Below are positions 14,609-23,890 of a stretch of DNA of 64,000 nucleotides, piece by piece. The position numbers and the translations under genes are program-made. The notes below the pieces were generated by a model. The model ran no database searches. It saw nothing but the letters and a program-made list of their open reading frames with translations, and was not told the DNA's origin. The number at the start of each line of letters is the position of its first letter. The stretch's first letter is position 1. Source of the DNA: Haloarcula rubra (GTDB lineage: Archaea > Halobacteriota > Halobacteria > Halobacteriales > Haloarculaceae); assembly GCF_019599465.1 (NCBI RefSeq), contig NZ_RKLR01000003.1, positions 1-64,000 of the forward strand, read 5' to 3'.

Positions 14609-16348
14609 TCACCCTTCGTCTTCGCGCCGCCGCATCTCGTGGCGCGTGAACTGTGGCGTCGTCAGCGCCGCCCGCCGCTGACGCCGGAACGACCACAACA
14701 GCAGTCCGAGCGTCGTGACCGTCCCGCCCACCGCCAGCAGCGTCGACGGGAGCGACGCGTCGACGTAGAAGAACGCCGCCACCGGGATGCCGGCGGCGGC
14801 GACCATCCCGAGGAAGAGTCGTCTGGCCATCTGTCGGGCGAGGCCGTCACTGTCCTTCAGCATCGTCTCCAGCACCAACTCCCCTCGACCGGCGGTGTCG
14901 AGGGCGGCCTCCGCCTTCGGCGCCGTCGTCACGAGCGAGCGTGCGGTCCGGGTCACCGTCTCCTGGACTTCCTCGCGGACTGCCTCGCCAGCGTCGGCCG
15001 CACCCTGTTCCATCACGTACTCCGTGATTATCTCGATGAAGTCGAAGTCCGGGTCGAGCGTCCGACAGACTCCTTCGAGCACCGTCGTCACGCGCACGAC
15101 CAGCGCGAGGTCCTGCGGGAGGCGCATCGGGAACTCGTACAACTGGGTCTCGAACTGGCCGACCAACTGCTCGACGCGGTACTCGCTGATGTCCTCGCCG
15201 CGGAACTGCTCGATGACGATCTCGAACGCCTCCCGCATCACCTCGCGGTCGGCCGCCGGGTCGAGGGCGCCCATCGCGACGAATGCGTCCATCACCCGGT
15301 CGACGTCGTCCGTCGCCAACCCGACGTAGAACTCCATCAACTGCTCGCGCGTCCGCGGCCCGAGACGGCCCGTCATCCCGAAGTCGTAGAACACGAGCGT
15401 CCCGTCGGGTTGGACTGCCAGGTTACCTGGGTGGGGGTCTGCGTGGAACCGGCCGTCCTCCACGATCATCTGGATGTACACCTCTTCGAGGCGCTGGACG
15501 AGAGCCGCGCGGTCGATGCCCATCTCGTCGAGTCGCGCCACGTCGTCTATCTTGACGCCGTCGACGTACTCCATCGTCACCACGCGGTCCGTCGTGTGAC
15601 TCTCGACGACGTCCGGGATAGCGACGCCGTCGTCGTCGGCGAAACTGTCGCCGATTTCACGGAGCATCCGCGCCTCGTGGGCGTAGTCCATCTCGCGGCG
15701 GATAGTCGCCGAGAACTCCTCGGTGAGGTTCTCCAGCGTGAACGCCTGTCCCGGTTCGGCCCCCGACGCCAGAATCGGCGTCAACGTCGCCAGCACGCGC
15801 AGGTCCGACTCGACGCGCTCCCGGATGCCGGGCCGCAACACCTTCACGGCGACGCGCCGGCCGTCGAGTTCGGCCTCGTACACCTGCCCGAGGGACGCGC
15901 CGCTGATGGGCGACGTGTCGAACGCCGCGAACCGCTCCTCGACGGAGCCGTCGAGTTCCCGTTCGAGCAAGGGTTCGATGTCGGCCCACGGGTCCGGCGG
16001 GACCTTGTCCTGCAGTTCGGAGAGCACCTCGATGTACTCGGCCGGCAACGCGTCGGGCCGCGTCGAGAGCATCTGCCCGAGTTTGATGAACGCAGGGCCG
16101 AGGTCCAGAAACGTCTCTTTGAGGCGTCGAGCGCGTCGGGTTCGGTCCTCGCTCGAGACGGAGCGCGACCGACCGAAAACGAGGAACCGCTTCCGGTCGC
16201 GGGCCCACGCGAGGACGAAGGGGACGAACTGCCAGACGATGACGAGAGCACGCCACAGCGCCCGGAGTTTGACACCTAACCCCGTCGGCTGCCTGCCCGC
16301 TGTCGAGGCCGACCGGTCGTCTGCGCGCTGCGAGTCGCTCACTGCCAC
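14609..16348 (-). CDS. ABC1 kinase-like (AarF/UbiB/COQ8) protein
   Basis: The 579-residue protein has a basic N-terminal extension, the family signature AFIKLGQMLSTRPDALP (KxGQ motif), an ATP-binding lysine in VAVKVLRPGI, the catalytic-loop region FHADPHPGNLAV and a DFGMTG metal motif. Two hydrophobic helices lie at the C-terminus (AAGIPVAAFFYVDAS; LLAVGGTVTTLGLLLW), so it is membrane-anchored like UbiB. Members support isoprenoid-quinone or lipid metabolism. It converges with the DsrE-like gene. Confidence 0.95.
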   Translation of the reverse strand: MAVSDSQRADDRSASTAGRQPTGLGVKLRALWRALVIVWQFVPFVLAWARDRKRFLVFGRSRSVSSEDRTRRARRLKETFLDLGPAFIKLGQMLSTRPDALPAEYIEVLSELQDKVPPDPWADIEPLLERELDGSVEERFAAFDTSPISGASLGQVYEAELDGRRVAVKVLRPGIRERVESDLRVLATLTPILASGAEPGQAFTLENLTEEFSATIRREMDYAHEARMLREIGDSFADDDGVAIPDVVESHTTDRVVTMEYVDGVKIDDVARLDEMGIDRAALVQRLEEVYIQMIVEDGRFHADPHPGNLAVQPDGTLVFYDFGMTGRLGPRTREQLMEFYVGLATDDVDRVMDAFVAMGALDPAADREVMREAFEIVIEQFRGEDISEYRVEQLVGQFETQLYEFPMRLPQDLALVVRVTTVLEGVCRTLDPDFDFIEIITEYVMEQGAADAGEAVREEVQETVTRTARSLVTTAPKAEAALDTAGRGELVLETMLKDSDGLARQMARRLFLGMVAAAGIPVAAFFYVDASLPSTLLAVGGTVTTLGLLLWSFRRQRRAALTTPQFTRHEMRRREDEG

Positions 16349-16391
16349 CGACTCGGGCCTCGCGGCAAATGAGTGTACTGGAACCCCCCGG

Positions 16392-18995
16392 TCAGGGTCG
16401 GAGGAACCCCAGCAGTTCGTAGTCCTCGTCGGGAGTGTAGCGCTTGAACGCGAGGCTGTTGGCCAGCACGGACACCGAGGAGGCGGCCATCGCCGCCGCC
16501 GCCAGCGCCGGTTGGAGCAGACCCAGCGAAGCCAGCGGAATCATCACGGTGTTGTACCCCAGCGCCCAGAAGAGGTTCTGCTTGATCTTCTGGAGGGTCG
16601 CCGACGAGATGCGGATGGCCTTCAGCACGTCCGCCGGGTCGTCGCGCAGGAGCGTCACGTCGGCCGCCTCGATCGCGACGTCCGTGCCGGACCCGATGGC
16701 ACACCCGACGGCGGCCGTCGCCAGCGCCGGGGCGTCGTTGACGCCGTCGCCGACCATCATCGCCCGGCGGCCGTCCGACTGGATGTCCTCGACGGCCGCG
16801 GCCTTGTCCTCGGGCAGGACCCCGGCACGGACGTTCTCGGGGTCGATACCGACCTGTTCGGCGACGGCGCGGGCCGTGCGTTCGTTGTCCCCGGTGATCA
16901 TCCAGACCTCGGTCCCGCGTTCGTGGAGGCCGCTGACGGCCGCGGCGGCGCTCTCCTTGACCGTGTCCGCGTCGGCGACGACGCCGACGAGGCGGAACCC
17001 CGAGTCCGTGTCGTCGACGGCGACCAACATCGCCGTCTTCCCCTCCCGTTCGAGGGCGTCCATCTGCTCCTCGGCGGGCGAGGTGTCGACGCCCTCGTCT
17101 TCGAGCAGTTTGCGGTTGCCGACCAGCACCTCGCCGTGGGGCGTCGTCGCCCGCACGCCGTGGCCCGGGACGTTCTCGAAGTCCTCGGCGTCCGGCACCT
17201 CGATGCCGCGTTCGCGGGCACCCTCGACGATGGCCTGTGCGAGGGGGTGTTCGCTCCCGCTCTCGGCACTCGCGGCCAGTTCGAGGACGTACGCCTCGGT
17301 GAGTTCGGGGGCTTCCTGCAACTCGCCGCCGTCGGCCGCCGCTCCGACGACTTCCACGTCGGTCAGTTCCATCTCGCCCTCGGTGAGCGTCCCCGTCTTG
17401 TCGAAGACGACGGTGTCGACGTCCCGGACCTGTTCCAACACGTCGCCGCCCTTGAACAGGACGCCGTTGCGGGCACCGATTGCGGTGCCGACCATCGTCG
17501 CCGCGGGCGTCGCCAGTCCCAGCGCGCAGGGACAGGCGATGAGCACCGCCGAGGCGAAGACGACGACGGCGAACTCGGTGACGCCGACGGTCGCGGGACC
17601 GCCGGCCGCCAGCCCCCACACGGGAAGACTGCTCACGAAACTCGCCAGCGCGTCGGGCGCGACGGTCCAGACGGCGCCCCACAGGAGGGCGTTCGCGATG
17701 ACCGCCGGGACGAAGTACGCGGAGATGCGGTCGGCGAGGTTCTGAATCTCCGGCTGACGTGACTGGGCCTGCTTGACGCGCTCGACGATCTGCTGGAGCG
17801 CCGTCTCGGACCCGACCTTCGTCGCCTCGACTTCGAGGACGCCGTTCTGGTTCACCGTCGCGCCGATGACCTCGTCGCCCTCGCCCTTCTCGACGGGAAC
17901 GGACTCGCCGGTGACCATCGACTCGTCGACGGCCGAATCGCCGTCGACGACGACGCCGTCCGTCGGAATCTTCTCGCCGGGCCGGACTTTCAGGCGGTCA
18001 CCGACCTCGACCTCGTCCAGCGGAATCTCTTCCTCGGTGCCGTCCTCGTTGACCACCGTCGCCGTGTCCGCCTCCATCTCCAGCAGTTCGCGGATAGCCG
18101 CGCCGGCCTGACTCTTCGACCGGGCTTCGAGGTAGTTCCCCAGCGTGATGAACACGAGGATGAACGCCGCCGTGTCGAAGTACAGCCCCGTGCTGGCGAT
18201 GAGGTCCAGCAGCGCGACGAGCGAGTAGCCGTACGCCGTCGACGACCCCAGCGCGATGAGCACGTCCATGTTGGCCCGCTTGTTCCGGACGAGCGCCTTG
18301 TACGCGTTCTCGTAGAAGGGCTTCCCGAGCGCTATCTGGACTGGCGTCGCGAGCGCGAACTGCACCCAGCCGAGCGGAACCCCGAACAGCGTCGACTCGA
18401 ACAGCCCCAGCGAGAGGAGGTGGTCCGTCATGAAGACGAGGAGGGGGAGCGACAGCGCCGCACCGAACAGCGTCAGTCGCAGTTGCTTCTTCACCTCGGC
18501 GTTCCGGGCGGCGTCGCGGCGGTCCGACGAGGACTGTTTGTCCTCGCCGCCGTCGCCGCCCTCGCCGCTCTCGTCCTCGCGCACCGGCGCGTAGCCCGCC
18601 GCCTCGATGGCGTCGTAGAGGTCCGACAGCGACGCCGCCGACGGGAGGTAGGTCACCTGCGCCTCGTCGGTGGCGTAGTTCACGTCGGCCGAGACGACGC
18701 CCTCGGTGCGTTCCAGCGCCTCGGCGTTCGTCTCGGCGCAGTTCGCACACGACATGTCGGTGATGCCTATCGTCGCCGTCTCCGTCACGACGCCGTAGCC
18801 CGCGTCCTCGACGGCCGCCACGACGTCGCCGAGCGACACCGTCTCGGGGTCGTAGGTGACGCTCCCCTCGTCGGTGGCGTAGTTCGCGTCGACGGACTCG
18901 ACGCCGTCTAGCTCGGCGACGCGCTCCTCGATGGTCGCCGAGCAGTTCGCACAACTCATCCCCGTCAGTTCGAGGCGGACTGTCCGTTCGGTCAT
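16392..18995 (-). CDS. copA: Copper-translocating P-type ATPase (CopA)
   Basis: The 867-residue P1B ATPase has two N-terminal heavy-metal-associated domains with GMSCANC (C15/C18) and DMSCANC (C83/C86). An acidic/Gly linker precedes the membrane part. It has the TGE actuator motif ([12 protein letters not shown]), the CPC metal site (IACPCALGL), the phosphorylation site DKTGTLT, the HP motif (SEHPLAQAI) and [15 protein letters not shown] and paired CxxC domains indicate Cu(I) export. A palindromic operator-like site lies just upstream of the start, and a TRASH-domain regulator follows on the map, so copper control is likely. Confidence 0.97.
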   Translation of the reverse strand: MTERTVRLELTGMSCANCSATIEERVAELDGVESVDANYATDEGSVTYDPETVSLGDVVAAVEDAGYGVVTETATIGITDMSCANCAETNAEALERTEGVVSADVNYATDEAQVTYLPSAASLSDLYDAIEAAGYAPVREDESGEGGDGGEDKQSSSDRRDAARNAEVKKQLRLTLFGAALSLPLLVFMTDHLLSLGLFESTLFGVPLGWVQFALATPVQIALGKPFYENAYKALVRNKRANMDVLIALGSSTAYGYSLVALLDLIASTGLYFDTAAFILVFITLGNYLEARSKSQAGAAIRELLEMEADTATVVNEDGTEEEIPLDEVEVGDRLKVRPGEKIPTDGVVVDGDSAVDESMVTGESVPVEKGEGDEVIGATVNQNGVLEVEATKVGSETALQQIVERVKQAQSRQPEIQNLADRISAYFVPAVIANALLWGAVWTVAPDALASFVSSLPVWGLAAGGPATVGVTEFAVVVFASAVLIACPCALGLATPAATMVGTAIGARNGVLFKGGDVLEQVRDVDTVVFDKTGTLTEGEMELTDVEVVGAAADGGELQEAPELTEAYVLELAASAESGSEHPLAQAIVEGARERGIEVPDAEDFENVPGHGVRATTPHGEVLVGNRKLLEDEGVDTSPAEEQMDALEREGKTAMLVAVDDTDSGFRLVGVVADADTVKESAAAAVSGLHERGTEVWMITGDNERTARAVAEQVGIDPENVRAGVLPEDKAAAVEDIQSDGRRAMMVGDGVNDAPALATAAVGCAIGSGTDVAIEAADVTLLRDDPADVLKAIRISSATLQKIKQNLFWALGYNTVMIPLASLGLLQPALAAAAMAASSVSVLANSLAFKRYTPDEDYELLGFLRP

Positions 18996-18999
18996 CTTA

Positions 19000-19047
19000 C
19001 GTACTAGTACGGGATGCTCTTTGATGCGGTTTGTCCTTGTAAAACAA
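19000..19047 (-). promoter_or_regulatory. copA promoter with a 12-bp palindrome
   Basis: CGTACTAGTACG (19000-19011) is a perfect palindrome starting four bases upstream of the copA ATG codon. TTGTTTTACAA on the minus strand (19037-19047) can serve as the TATA region. With a start point expected about 25 bp downstream of it, the palindrome would cover the transcription start, a good repressor position. Confidence 0.5.
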
Positions 19048-19129
19048 ATGCGGAACGGCAGGTGAACCTTCGATTCGAAACTCTACGCCCCTCCGAGTTT
19101 TGCTGTCGATTCCGTAGTTTCACTCCGGC

Positions 19130-19720
19130 TTACGCGCCCTCCTTGAGCGATTCGTACCGCTCGACGAACCGCGACTCGCAGGACCCACAGCAGAAGTAGT
19201 AGGTGTCACCGTCGAGGACCGTCCGCTCGCCCTCCTCGTCGACGGTGTTGCCACACTCGGCACACTCGGGCGCGAACTCGGCCGTGCCGAGGCCGGGCGA
19301 CCACTCGCTGTCGGCGACGAGTCGCACCTCGTAGCCGTCCACGTCGGCCAAGTCGACGTGGGTGTCGAGCAGTTCGGTGACCTCCGTCTGCGGGACTGTC
19401 GCCGTCGCCGTCACCCGTCCGTCGGCCGTCCGAAACACGTGTTCGACGGCGTCTGCGCCGGCGAGTGCGTCTCGAACCGCGGTCGCACGGCCCGGTTCGG
19501 CGTCGATTTCGAGGAGGACGGGGACCCCCGAGCGGAGCAACGAGCGGTCGAGGTCCAGCGTGAACCCGCGGACGACGCCCATCTCACGGAGGCGGTCGAC
19601 CCGGTCGGAGACGGCCGGGGCCGAGAGACCGACCTCCTCGGCGATGTCGCTGAACGGACGTCGCGAGTCCGCGAGCAGGAGTCTGACTATCTCACGGTCG
19701 GTGTCGTCGAGGCCGCGCAT
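19130..19720 (-). CDS. Lrp/AsnC-type regulator with C-terminal TRASH metal-binding domain
   Basis: The 196-residue protein has an AsnC-type HTH (DDTDREIVRLLLADSRRPFSDIAEEVGLSAPAVSDRVDRL, residues 4-45), a ligand-binding middle domain, and a C-terminal TRASH zinc/copper module with C153, C156, C177, C178 and C181 (CAEC, CCGSC). TRASH-type regulators in archaea sense copper and control CopA-type pumps. It lies directly upstream of copA on the same strand, about 134 bp away, so it is the obvious candidate regulator of that pump. Confidence 0.93.
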   Translation of the reverse strand: MRGLDDTDREIVRLLLADSRRPFSDIAEEVGLSAPAVSDRVDRLREMGVVRGFTLDLDRSLLRSGVPVLLEIDAEPGRATAVRDALAGADAVEHVFRTADGRVTATATVPQTEVTELLDTHVDLADVDGYEVRLVADSEWSPGLGTAEFAPECAECGNTVDEEGERTVLDGDTYYFCCGSCESRFVERYESLKEGA

Positions 19721-19761
19721 ACCCGAACTCGTCGGGCCTGCCTAATGAGTCTCCCCGTCGG

Positions 19762-20469
19762 TCAGAACGGGAGCGCCCCGGCCATCGCACCCACGGCCGT
19801 CTCCCAGACGGAGACCCCGAAGAGGACGTTCACGGCGAAGTCGGCGGCGAAGAAGAGGAACAGCGCCGCCCCGGCGAAGTGCGCCTTCCGAACGTCGAAG
19901 GAGTGCGAGAAGCGGTAGAAGAACAGTGCGTTGAGCATACTCACGGGGATGATTGCGAGCATCTCGCCGGTCCAGATAGCGGTCGGGAAGGCGGCGTACT
20001 GGGCGGCCAGCGAGATGGTGACCAGTTGCGTCTTGTCGCCGAACTCGCCGAAGGCCATCATCGCGAAGATGGGGAGGAACCCACCCATCTTGTTCGGGAC
20101 CTTCCAGTCGGCGACCGGCACGCGCACGTCGAGTTCACCGCCGTCGGTCAGGACGCCGCTGGCCGGTTCTCGTTCGGGGGCGTCCGACGCCGGTGCGGTC
20201 CGGACCAACAGGACGGCGAAGACGAGGAACAGGCCCGCCGTCATGGCGTCGAGGTAGATTCCGGGGAGTAGCGTCGTCACCGTCTGGCCGAGCCATATCT
20301 CGACGGCGGTCCAGCCAGCGAAGGCTGTCCCGGCCGCCGCGACGACCATGTAGGGGCTGAAGCGGGTCGACAGGCCGGCGATGATGAACTGCACTTTCTC
20401 GCCGGGGAGGACGGCCAACTGTGCGCCGGCGGCGACGACGACGACGGTGAGCCACGTCGCCTCGCTCAC
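19762..20469 (-). CDS. GDT1/TMEM165-family cation exporter (probable Mn2+)
   Basis: The 235-residue protein has six or seven helices in two repeats. The second repeat carries the signature EFGDKTQ (E142-Q148), while the first has only a weak counterpart (PGEKVQ, 22-27). GDT1 proteins export Mn2+ or exchange Ca2+/Mn2+ for protons. It overlaps the DtxR-type regulator by 4 nt, strongly suggesting manganese homeostasis. Confidence 0.9.
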   Translation of the reverse strand: MSEATWLTVVVVAAGAQLAVLPGEKVQFIIAGLSTRFSPYMVVAAAGTAFAGWTAVEIWLGQTVTTLLPGIYLDAMTAGLFLVFAVLLVRTAPASDAPEREPASGVLTDGGELDVRVPVADWKVPNKMGGFLPIFAMMAFGEFGDKTQLVTISLAAQYAAFPTAIWTGEMLAIIPVSMLNALFFYRFSHSFDVRKAHFAGAALFLFFAADFAVNVLFGVSVWETAVGAMAGALPF

Positions 20470-21158
20470 ACCTCGCTCACCCCATCGGCGACGGCGTCTT
20501 CGGGCGTCCGAACCTGAATCGCGTCGGCGATGTGGTCTGGGAGTGACACGGTCTCACCGCCGTCGAGGCGCACCGTCACCATCCCGATGGGTGCGACCTC
20601 TTCGACGACGAGTTTCGTACCCGGTGTGATGCCGGCGTCGTCGAGATAGGTGAGTTCCTCGGAGTCGCGGTCACGCACGCGGGCGACCTCCAACCGAGCG
20701 CCCTCGCCGTGGTCTGCCAGTGCCGACGCCGAGTGGTCGTCGATGGGTTCGAGTTCGTCGTTGGGTATCGGGTCGCCGTGGGGGTCGACGGCCGGTTCGT
20801 CCAGCGCGGCGGCCACCCGGCGCTCGAACTCCTCGCTGATGTGGTGTTCCAGAATCTCGGCTTCCTCGTGGACCTCCGACCAGTCGTAGCCCAGTTCCTC
20901 GGTGAGGAACGTCTCCAGCAGCCGATGGTGGCGGATGACCTCCAGCGCGACCGTCTCCCCCTCGGGAGTGAGCGTGACGCCCTTGTACTTCTCCCGCTCG
21001 ACGAGGTCTCGGTCTTCGAGCTTCTCGACCATGCTCGTCGCCGTCGGCGGCGTCACCTCCAGTGTCTCCGCGATAGTCGACGTGGCGACCGGCGGTTCCC
21101 CCTCCCGTTCGAGCCGATAGATCGCCTTCAGGTAGTCCTCCATCTTCGCGCTCAACAT
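20466..21158 (-). CDS. DtxR/MntR-family metal-dependent regulator
   Basis: The 230-residue protein has an N-terminal winged HTH (KMEDYLKAIYRLE, ATSTIAETLEVTPPTATSMVEKLEDRDLV), a dimerisation and metal-binding domain (VIRHHRLLETFLTEEL, EEAEILEHHISEEFERRV), and a C-terminal FeoA/SH3-like domain (about 155-230). DtxR-family members bind Mn2+ or Fe2+. It is translationally coupled to a GDT1-type exporter, so Mn2+ is the better guess, and an inverted repeat just upstream suggests autoregulation. Confidence 0.94.
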   Translation of the reverse strand: MLSAKMEDYLKAIYRLEREGEPPVATSTIAETLEVTPPTATSMVEKLEDRDLVEREKYKGVTLTPEGETVALEVIRHHRLLETFLTEELGYDWSEVHEEAEILEHHISEEFERRVAAALDEPAVDPHGDPIPNDELEPIDDHSASALADHGEGARLEVARVRDRDSEELTYLDDAGITPGTKLVVEEVAPIGMVTVRLDGGETVSLPDHIADAIQVRTPEDAVADGVSEV

Positions 21159-21165
21159 AGAGAGA

Positions 21166-21181
21166 ATTAGACGAGTCTAAT
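21166..21181. promoter_or_regulatory. DtxR/MntR-box-like palindrome
   Basis: ATTAGAC-GA-GTCTAAT is a 7-bp perfect inverted repeat with a two-base spacer, starting seven bases upstream of the regulator's ATG. A minus-strand TTTAGTA near 21198-21204 can be the TATA element, putting the repeat over the transcription start. Confidence 0.65.
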
Positions 21182-21221
21182 GCAAAAGCGTGGCGGTACT
21201 AAACTACCGAGTTCGGTGCGC

Positions 21222-21374
21222 TCACTCGTCGTCGGCCGTGTACGTCTCGCGCTGGGACCGAGTCAGGAACCACAGGAACAGGTAGCCGATAGCGCCGAGG
21301 ACGAACAGCGTCGCCGGGATGAGGAAGGGGCCGAACGTCTCCACGAGGAGGTTTATCCCCGGCGTCACGAACAT
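21222..21374 (-). CDS. Small single-helix membrane protein, 50 aa
   Basis: The 50-residue product (MFVTPGINLLVETFG) has one long hydrophobic helix (PFLIPATLFVLGAIGYLFLWFL) followed by a charged cytosolic tail (TRSQRETYTADDE). Codon use and the acidic tail support a real gene, although it is too short for family recognition. It lies between the DtxR gene and a YdjM-like hydrolase. Confidence 0.65.
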   Translation of the reverse strand: MFVTPGINLLVETFGPFLIPATLFVLGAIGYLFLWFLTRSQRETYTADDE

Positions 21375-21459
21375 ACAGAGCCTTTGGAAGCACCCTACAT
21401 AAACCGCAAGGGTACTCGGACACGCCAGCTACAAGCCACTGGAGCGCAAGCGTGCGCCC

Positions 21460-21960
21460 ATGTACCGACCGGGTCACTACGGGGCCGCGCTGCTCGCGTA
21501 CGCGCCGCTAGGCCTCGGACTCATCCTCCTCGACGCACCGGGCCTCGCCGTGGCGGGCGGGGCGCTCTCGCTCGTGCTGGCGCCGGTTCCGGACTACGAC
21601 CAGCGCGTCCCTTTCGTCAGTCATCGCGGCGTCACCCACACGTTGTTGTTCGCGGTCGTCGTGGGCCTCCTCCTCGGTGGCGCCGGGTGGCTGGTCGGGT
21701 CCGCGAGCGGCGTCGCCACGGCGACGCGACTGGCGGCGTTCGGCCTCGTCGTCGGTCTGACCGGTATCGTCTCACACCTGCTCGCGGACGTGGTCACGCC
21801 CGCCGGTATCGCGCCGTTCTGGCCGCTCTCGGGGAAGAACTACACCTTGGGGCTGACGCGGGCGGACAACACCGTGGCGAACTACCTCGTCCTCGCGCTT
21901 GGCGTGTTCGCCGTCGCGTTCGTCGTCGCCGTCGCTCGCCCGTCCGTACTGACGGCTTAG
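21460..21960 (+). CDS. YdjM-like metal-dependent membrane hydrolase (LexA-binding family)
   Basis: The 166-residue protein has four to five helices and the metal-binding pattern of the YdjM family: RPGHYG near the N-terminus, VPDYDQRVPFVSHRGVTHT (Asp/His cluster) and SHLLADVVTPAGIAPFWPL. These proteins are predicted membrane-embedded metal hydrolases. The stop overlaps the stop of the convergent MTH865 gene. Confidence 0.9.
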   Translation: MYRPGHYGAALLAYAPLGLGLILLDAPGLAVAGGALSLVLAPVPDYDQRVPFVSHRGVTHTLLFAVVVGLLLGGAGWLVGSASGVATATRLAAFGLVVGLTGIVSHLLADVVTPAGIAPFWPLSGKNYTLGLTRADNTVANYLVLALGVFAVAFVVAVARPSVLTA

Positions 21961-22205
21961 ATGAGGTCCTGATTCTCCAGCGACTCCATCACGTCGTCGA
22001 CGAAGTCGTCCACGCTCTCGTAGGGGAACTCCCCGTCGAGTTTGGTGTTGAGTTCCATCGCAGTCATCGAGAAGTCCCCGGACTCGAACTTCGTGGACGG
22101 CCCGCTGGGCAGGGCTGGGACGAGGTCCATCGGACTGGAAATCGGGTAGTCTGCGTCTTCGAACGCCTCGGTGAACTGTTCGCGAAGGTCCGCTTTGTCG
22201 ACCAT
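21957..22205 (-). CDS. MTH865-family small protein
   Basis: I start at ATG 22205 (MVDKADLREQFTEAFEDADYPISSPMDL), giving 82 residues; an upstream Met at 22238 adds a basic stretch and is less likely. The pattern with SPMDLVPALPSGPSTKFESGDFSMTAMELNTKL matches the MTH865 fold family, EF-hand-like all-alpha proteins of unknown function in archaea. No binding loop residues can be confirmed. Confidence 0.88.
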   Translation of the reverse strand: MVDKADLREQFTEAFEDADYPISSPMDLVPALPSGPSTKFESGDFSMTAMELNTKLDGEFPYESVDDFVDDVMESLENQDLI

Positions 22206-22327
22206 GACTCGTTGTGTCCATTGCGCCAGCCGTTTCATAAAGGGTTCGACATCGGTACACTTTCCCGTTGTTCTGAGTTTATTGGCGGCCGGCGAATACT
22301 CTTGCGTCTGGCCCCCCTGCCTCCGCT

Positions 22328-23653
22328 ATGGACGCTACGACGCGACGCCGATTCCTCGAAGCGAGCGGGCTGGCGTTGACGGCACTCGCCGGGTGCGTCG
22401 ACGGCGGAGCGGGGAGCGGACAGTCGACGGCGACGACTGAGAACGGCACGAGCGACCCGTCGCTCGACTCGCTCGAACTCCTGGCCGACCCCGTAGCCAC
22501 GGGGTTCACCTCCCCGCTGGACGTGGTCGTGCCACGGAGCGAGGAGTACTGGGTCGTCGACCAGGCGGGACAGGTGGCCGTCGTCGACGGGGCCGACGCC
22601 GATCCACAGGTCGCACTCGACGTCACCGACCGGATGGTGGACGTGGGCGGGTACGACGAACGCGGGTTGCTGGGACTGGCCTTCCACCCCGAGTACGACG
22701 GGGCCGGCCGGGCGTACGTCAGATACAGCGCTCCGCGGCGGGAGGGGACGCCCGACGACTACTCGCACACGTTCGTCCTCTCGGAGTTCGAGGTGTCCGA
22801 CCGGACGATAGACCCCGACAGCGAGCGGACGGTGCTGGAGATTCCGGAACCGCAGGGCAACCACAACGCCGGTGCCGTCACGTTCGGCCCGGACGGCTAC
22901 CTCTACGTCGGCGTCGGTGACGGCGGGGCGGGCAACGACCAGGGCCGGGGTCACGTCGAGGACTGGTACGACGCGGTCGACGGCGGTAACGGACAGGACG
23001 TCACCGAGAACCTGCTGGGCAGTATCCTCCGCATCGACGTCGACGGCGACGGGACGGACGGGCGACCGTACGCCGTCCCCGACGACAACCCGCTGGTCGG
23101 TAAGGAGGGGTTACCGGAGCAGTTCGCGTGGGGGTTCCGGAACCCGTGGCGGTTCTCGTTCGGCCCCGACGGACGGTTCTTCGTCGCCGACGTGGGCCAG
23201 TCGAAGTGGGAGGAGGTCAGCGTGGTCGAACGCGGCGGCAACTACGGCTGGAACGTCAGAGAGGGCGCCAACTGCTTCCGCGCGGCCGACTGCCCGACGG
23301 AGACACCCGACGGCGCGCCCCTCCGGGACCCCATCGTCCAGTATCCACACGACGGGGGCGAGGTCTCGGGTATCTCCGTCATCGGGGGGTACCTCTACGA
23401 CGGCGAGAACGTCCCGCCCTTGCGGGGCCGCTACGTCTTCGCCGACTGGCGGGCCCGGGGGACCCTCTTCGTCGCCACGGACCGCGGCGACCAGCGCTGG
23501 CCGGTGACGGCCGTCCCGGTCGACGGCGACGGACTCGGGTCGAACGTGCTCTCGTTCGGGGAGACCCCGGCCGGCGAACTGCTCGTCTGTACCACGAACG
23601 AACAGGGCGTCACGGGCGAGACGGGGGCCGTCCACCTGCTCCGGTCGGCCTGA
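22328..23653 (+). CDS. PQQ-dependent sugar dehydrogenase family (glucose/sorbosone dehydrogenase-like) lipoprotein
   Basis: The 441-residue protein has a Tat motif (TRRRF) and lipobox (LAGC). The mature part is a six-bladed beta-propeller of the soluble glucose/sorbosone dehydrogenase family: DQAGQVAVVDGADADP, GLLGLAFHPEYDGAGRAYV, NHNAGAVTFGPDGYLYVGVGDGG, FAWGFRNPWRFSFGPDGR and GGNYGWNVREG. It would oxidise a sugar at the cell surface and pass electrons to membrane carriers, possibly halocyanins. Cofactor and substrate cannot be fixed. Confidence 0.93.
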   Translation: MDATTRRRFLEASGLALTALAGCVDGGAGSGQSTATTENGTSDPSLDSLELLADPVATGFTSPLDVVVPRSEEYWVVDQAGQVAVVDGADADPQVALDVTDRMVDVGGYDERGLLGLAFHPEYDGAGRAYVRYSAPRREGTPDDYSHTFVLSEFEVSDRTIDPDSERTVLEIPEPQGNHNAGAVTFGPDGYLYVGVGDGGAGNDQGRGHVEDWYDAVDGGNGQDVTENLLGSILRIDVDGDGTDGRPYAVPDDNPLVGKEGLPEQFAWGFRNPWRFSFGPDGRFFVADVGQSKWEEVSVVERGGNYGWNVREGANCFRAADCPTETPDGAPLRDPIVQYPHDGGEVSGISVIGGYLYDGENVPPLRGRYVFADWRARGTLFVATDRGDQRWPVTAVPVDGDGLGSNVLSFGETPAGELLVCTTNEQGVTGETGAVHLLRSA

Positions 23654-23713
23654 CACCGGAGCGACGTCGACCGCTCTCGGTCACTCGACCACCCGGTCCG
23701 AGCGGACCGTTCC

Positions 23714-23830
23714 TCAGCGGTTCGCCTCGATTCGACGGCTTCGCCCACCTTTGAGCAGGAGATAGAGCATCGCTGGGAGGGCAATCCCGGCCAGCGCGAA
23801 CAGGCCGAGAAGTGCGGTGCTTGCGACCAT
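23714..23830 (-). CDS. Small single-helix membrane protein, 38 aa
   Basis: ATG 23830 to TGA 23714 encodes MVASTALLGLFALAGIALP followed by AMLYLLLKGG and a basic tail RSRRIEANR. It is a one-helix membrane peptide with haloarchaeal codon use, located between the sugar dehydrogenase and DJ-1 genes. The family is unknown. Confidence 0.55.
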   Translation of the reverse strand: MVASTALLGLFALAGIALPAMLYLLLKGGRSRRIEANR

Positions 23831-23890
23831 TACACCCCAGTGTTGGGGAGCGTGCTATACAAATATTATCCTGCTAACCATTTCTCGCGC

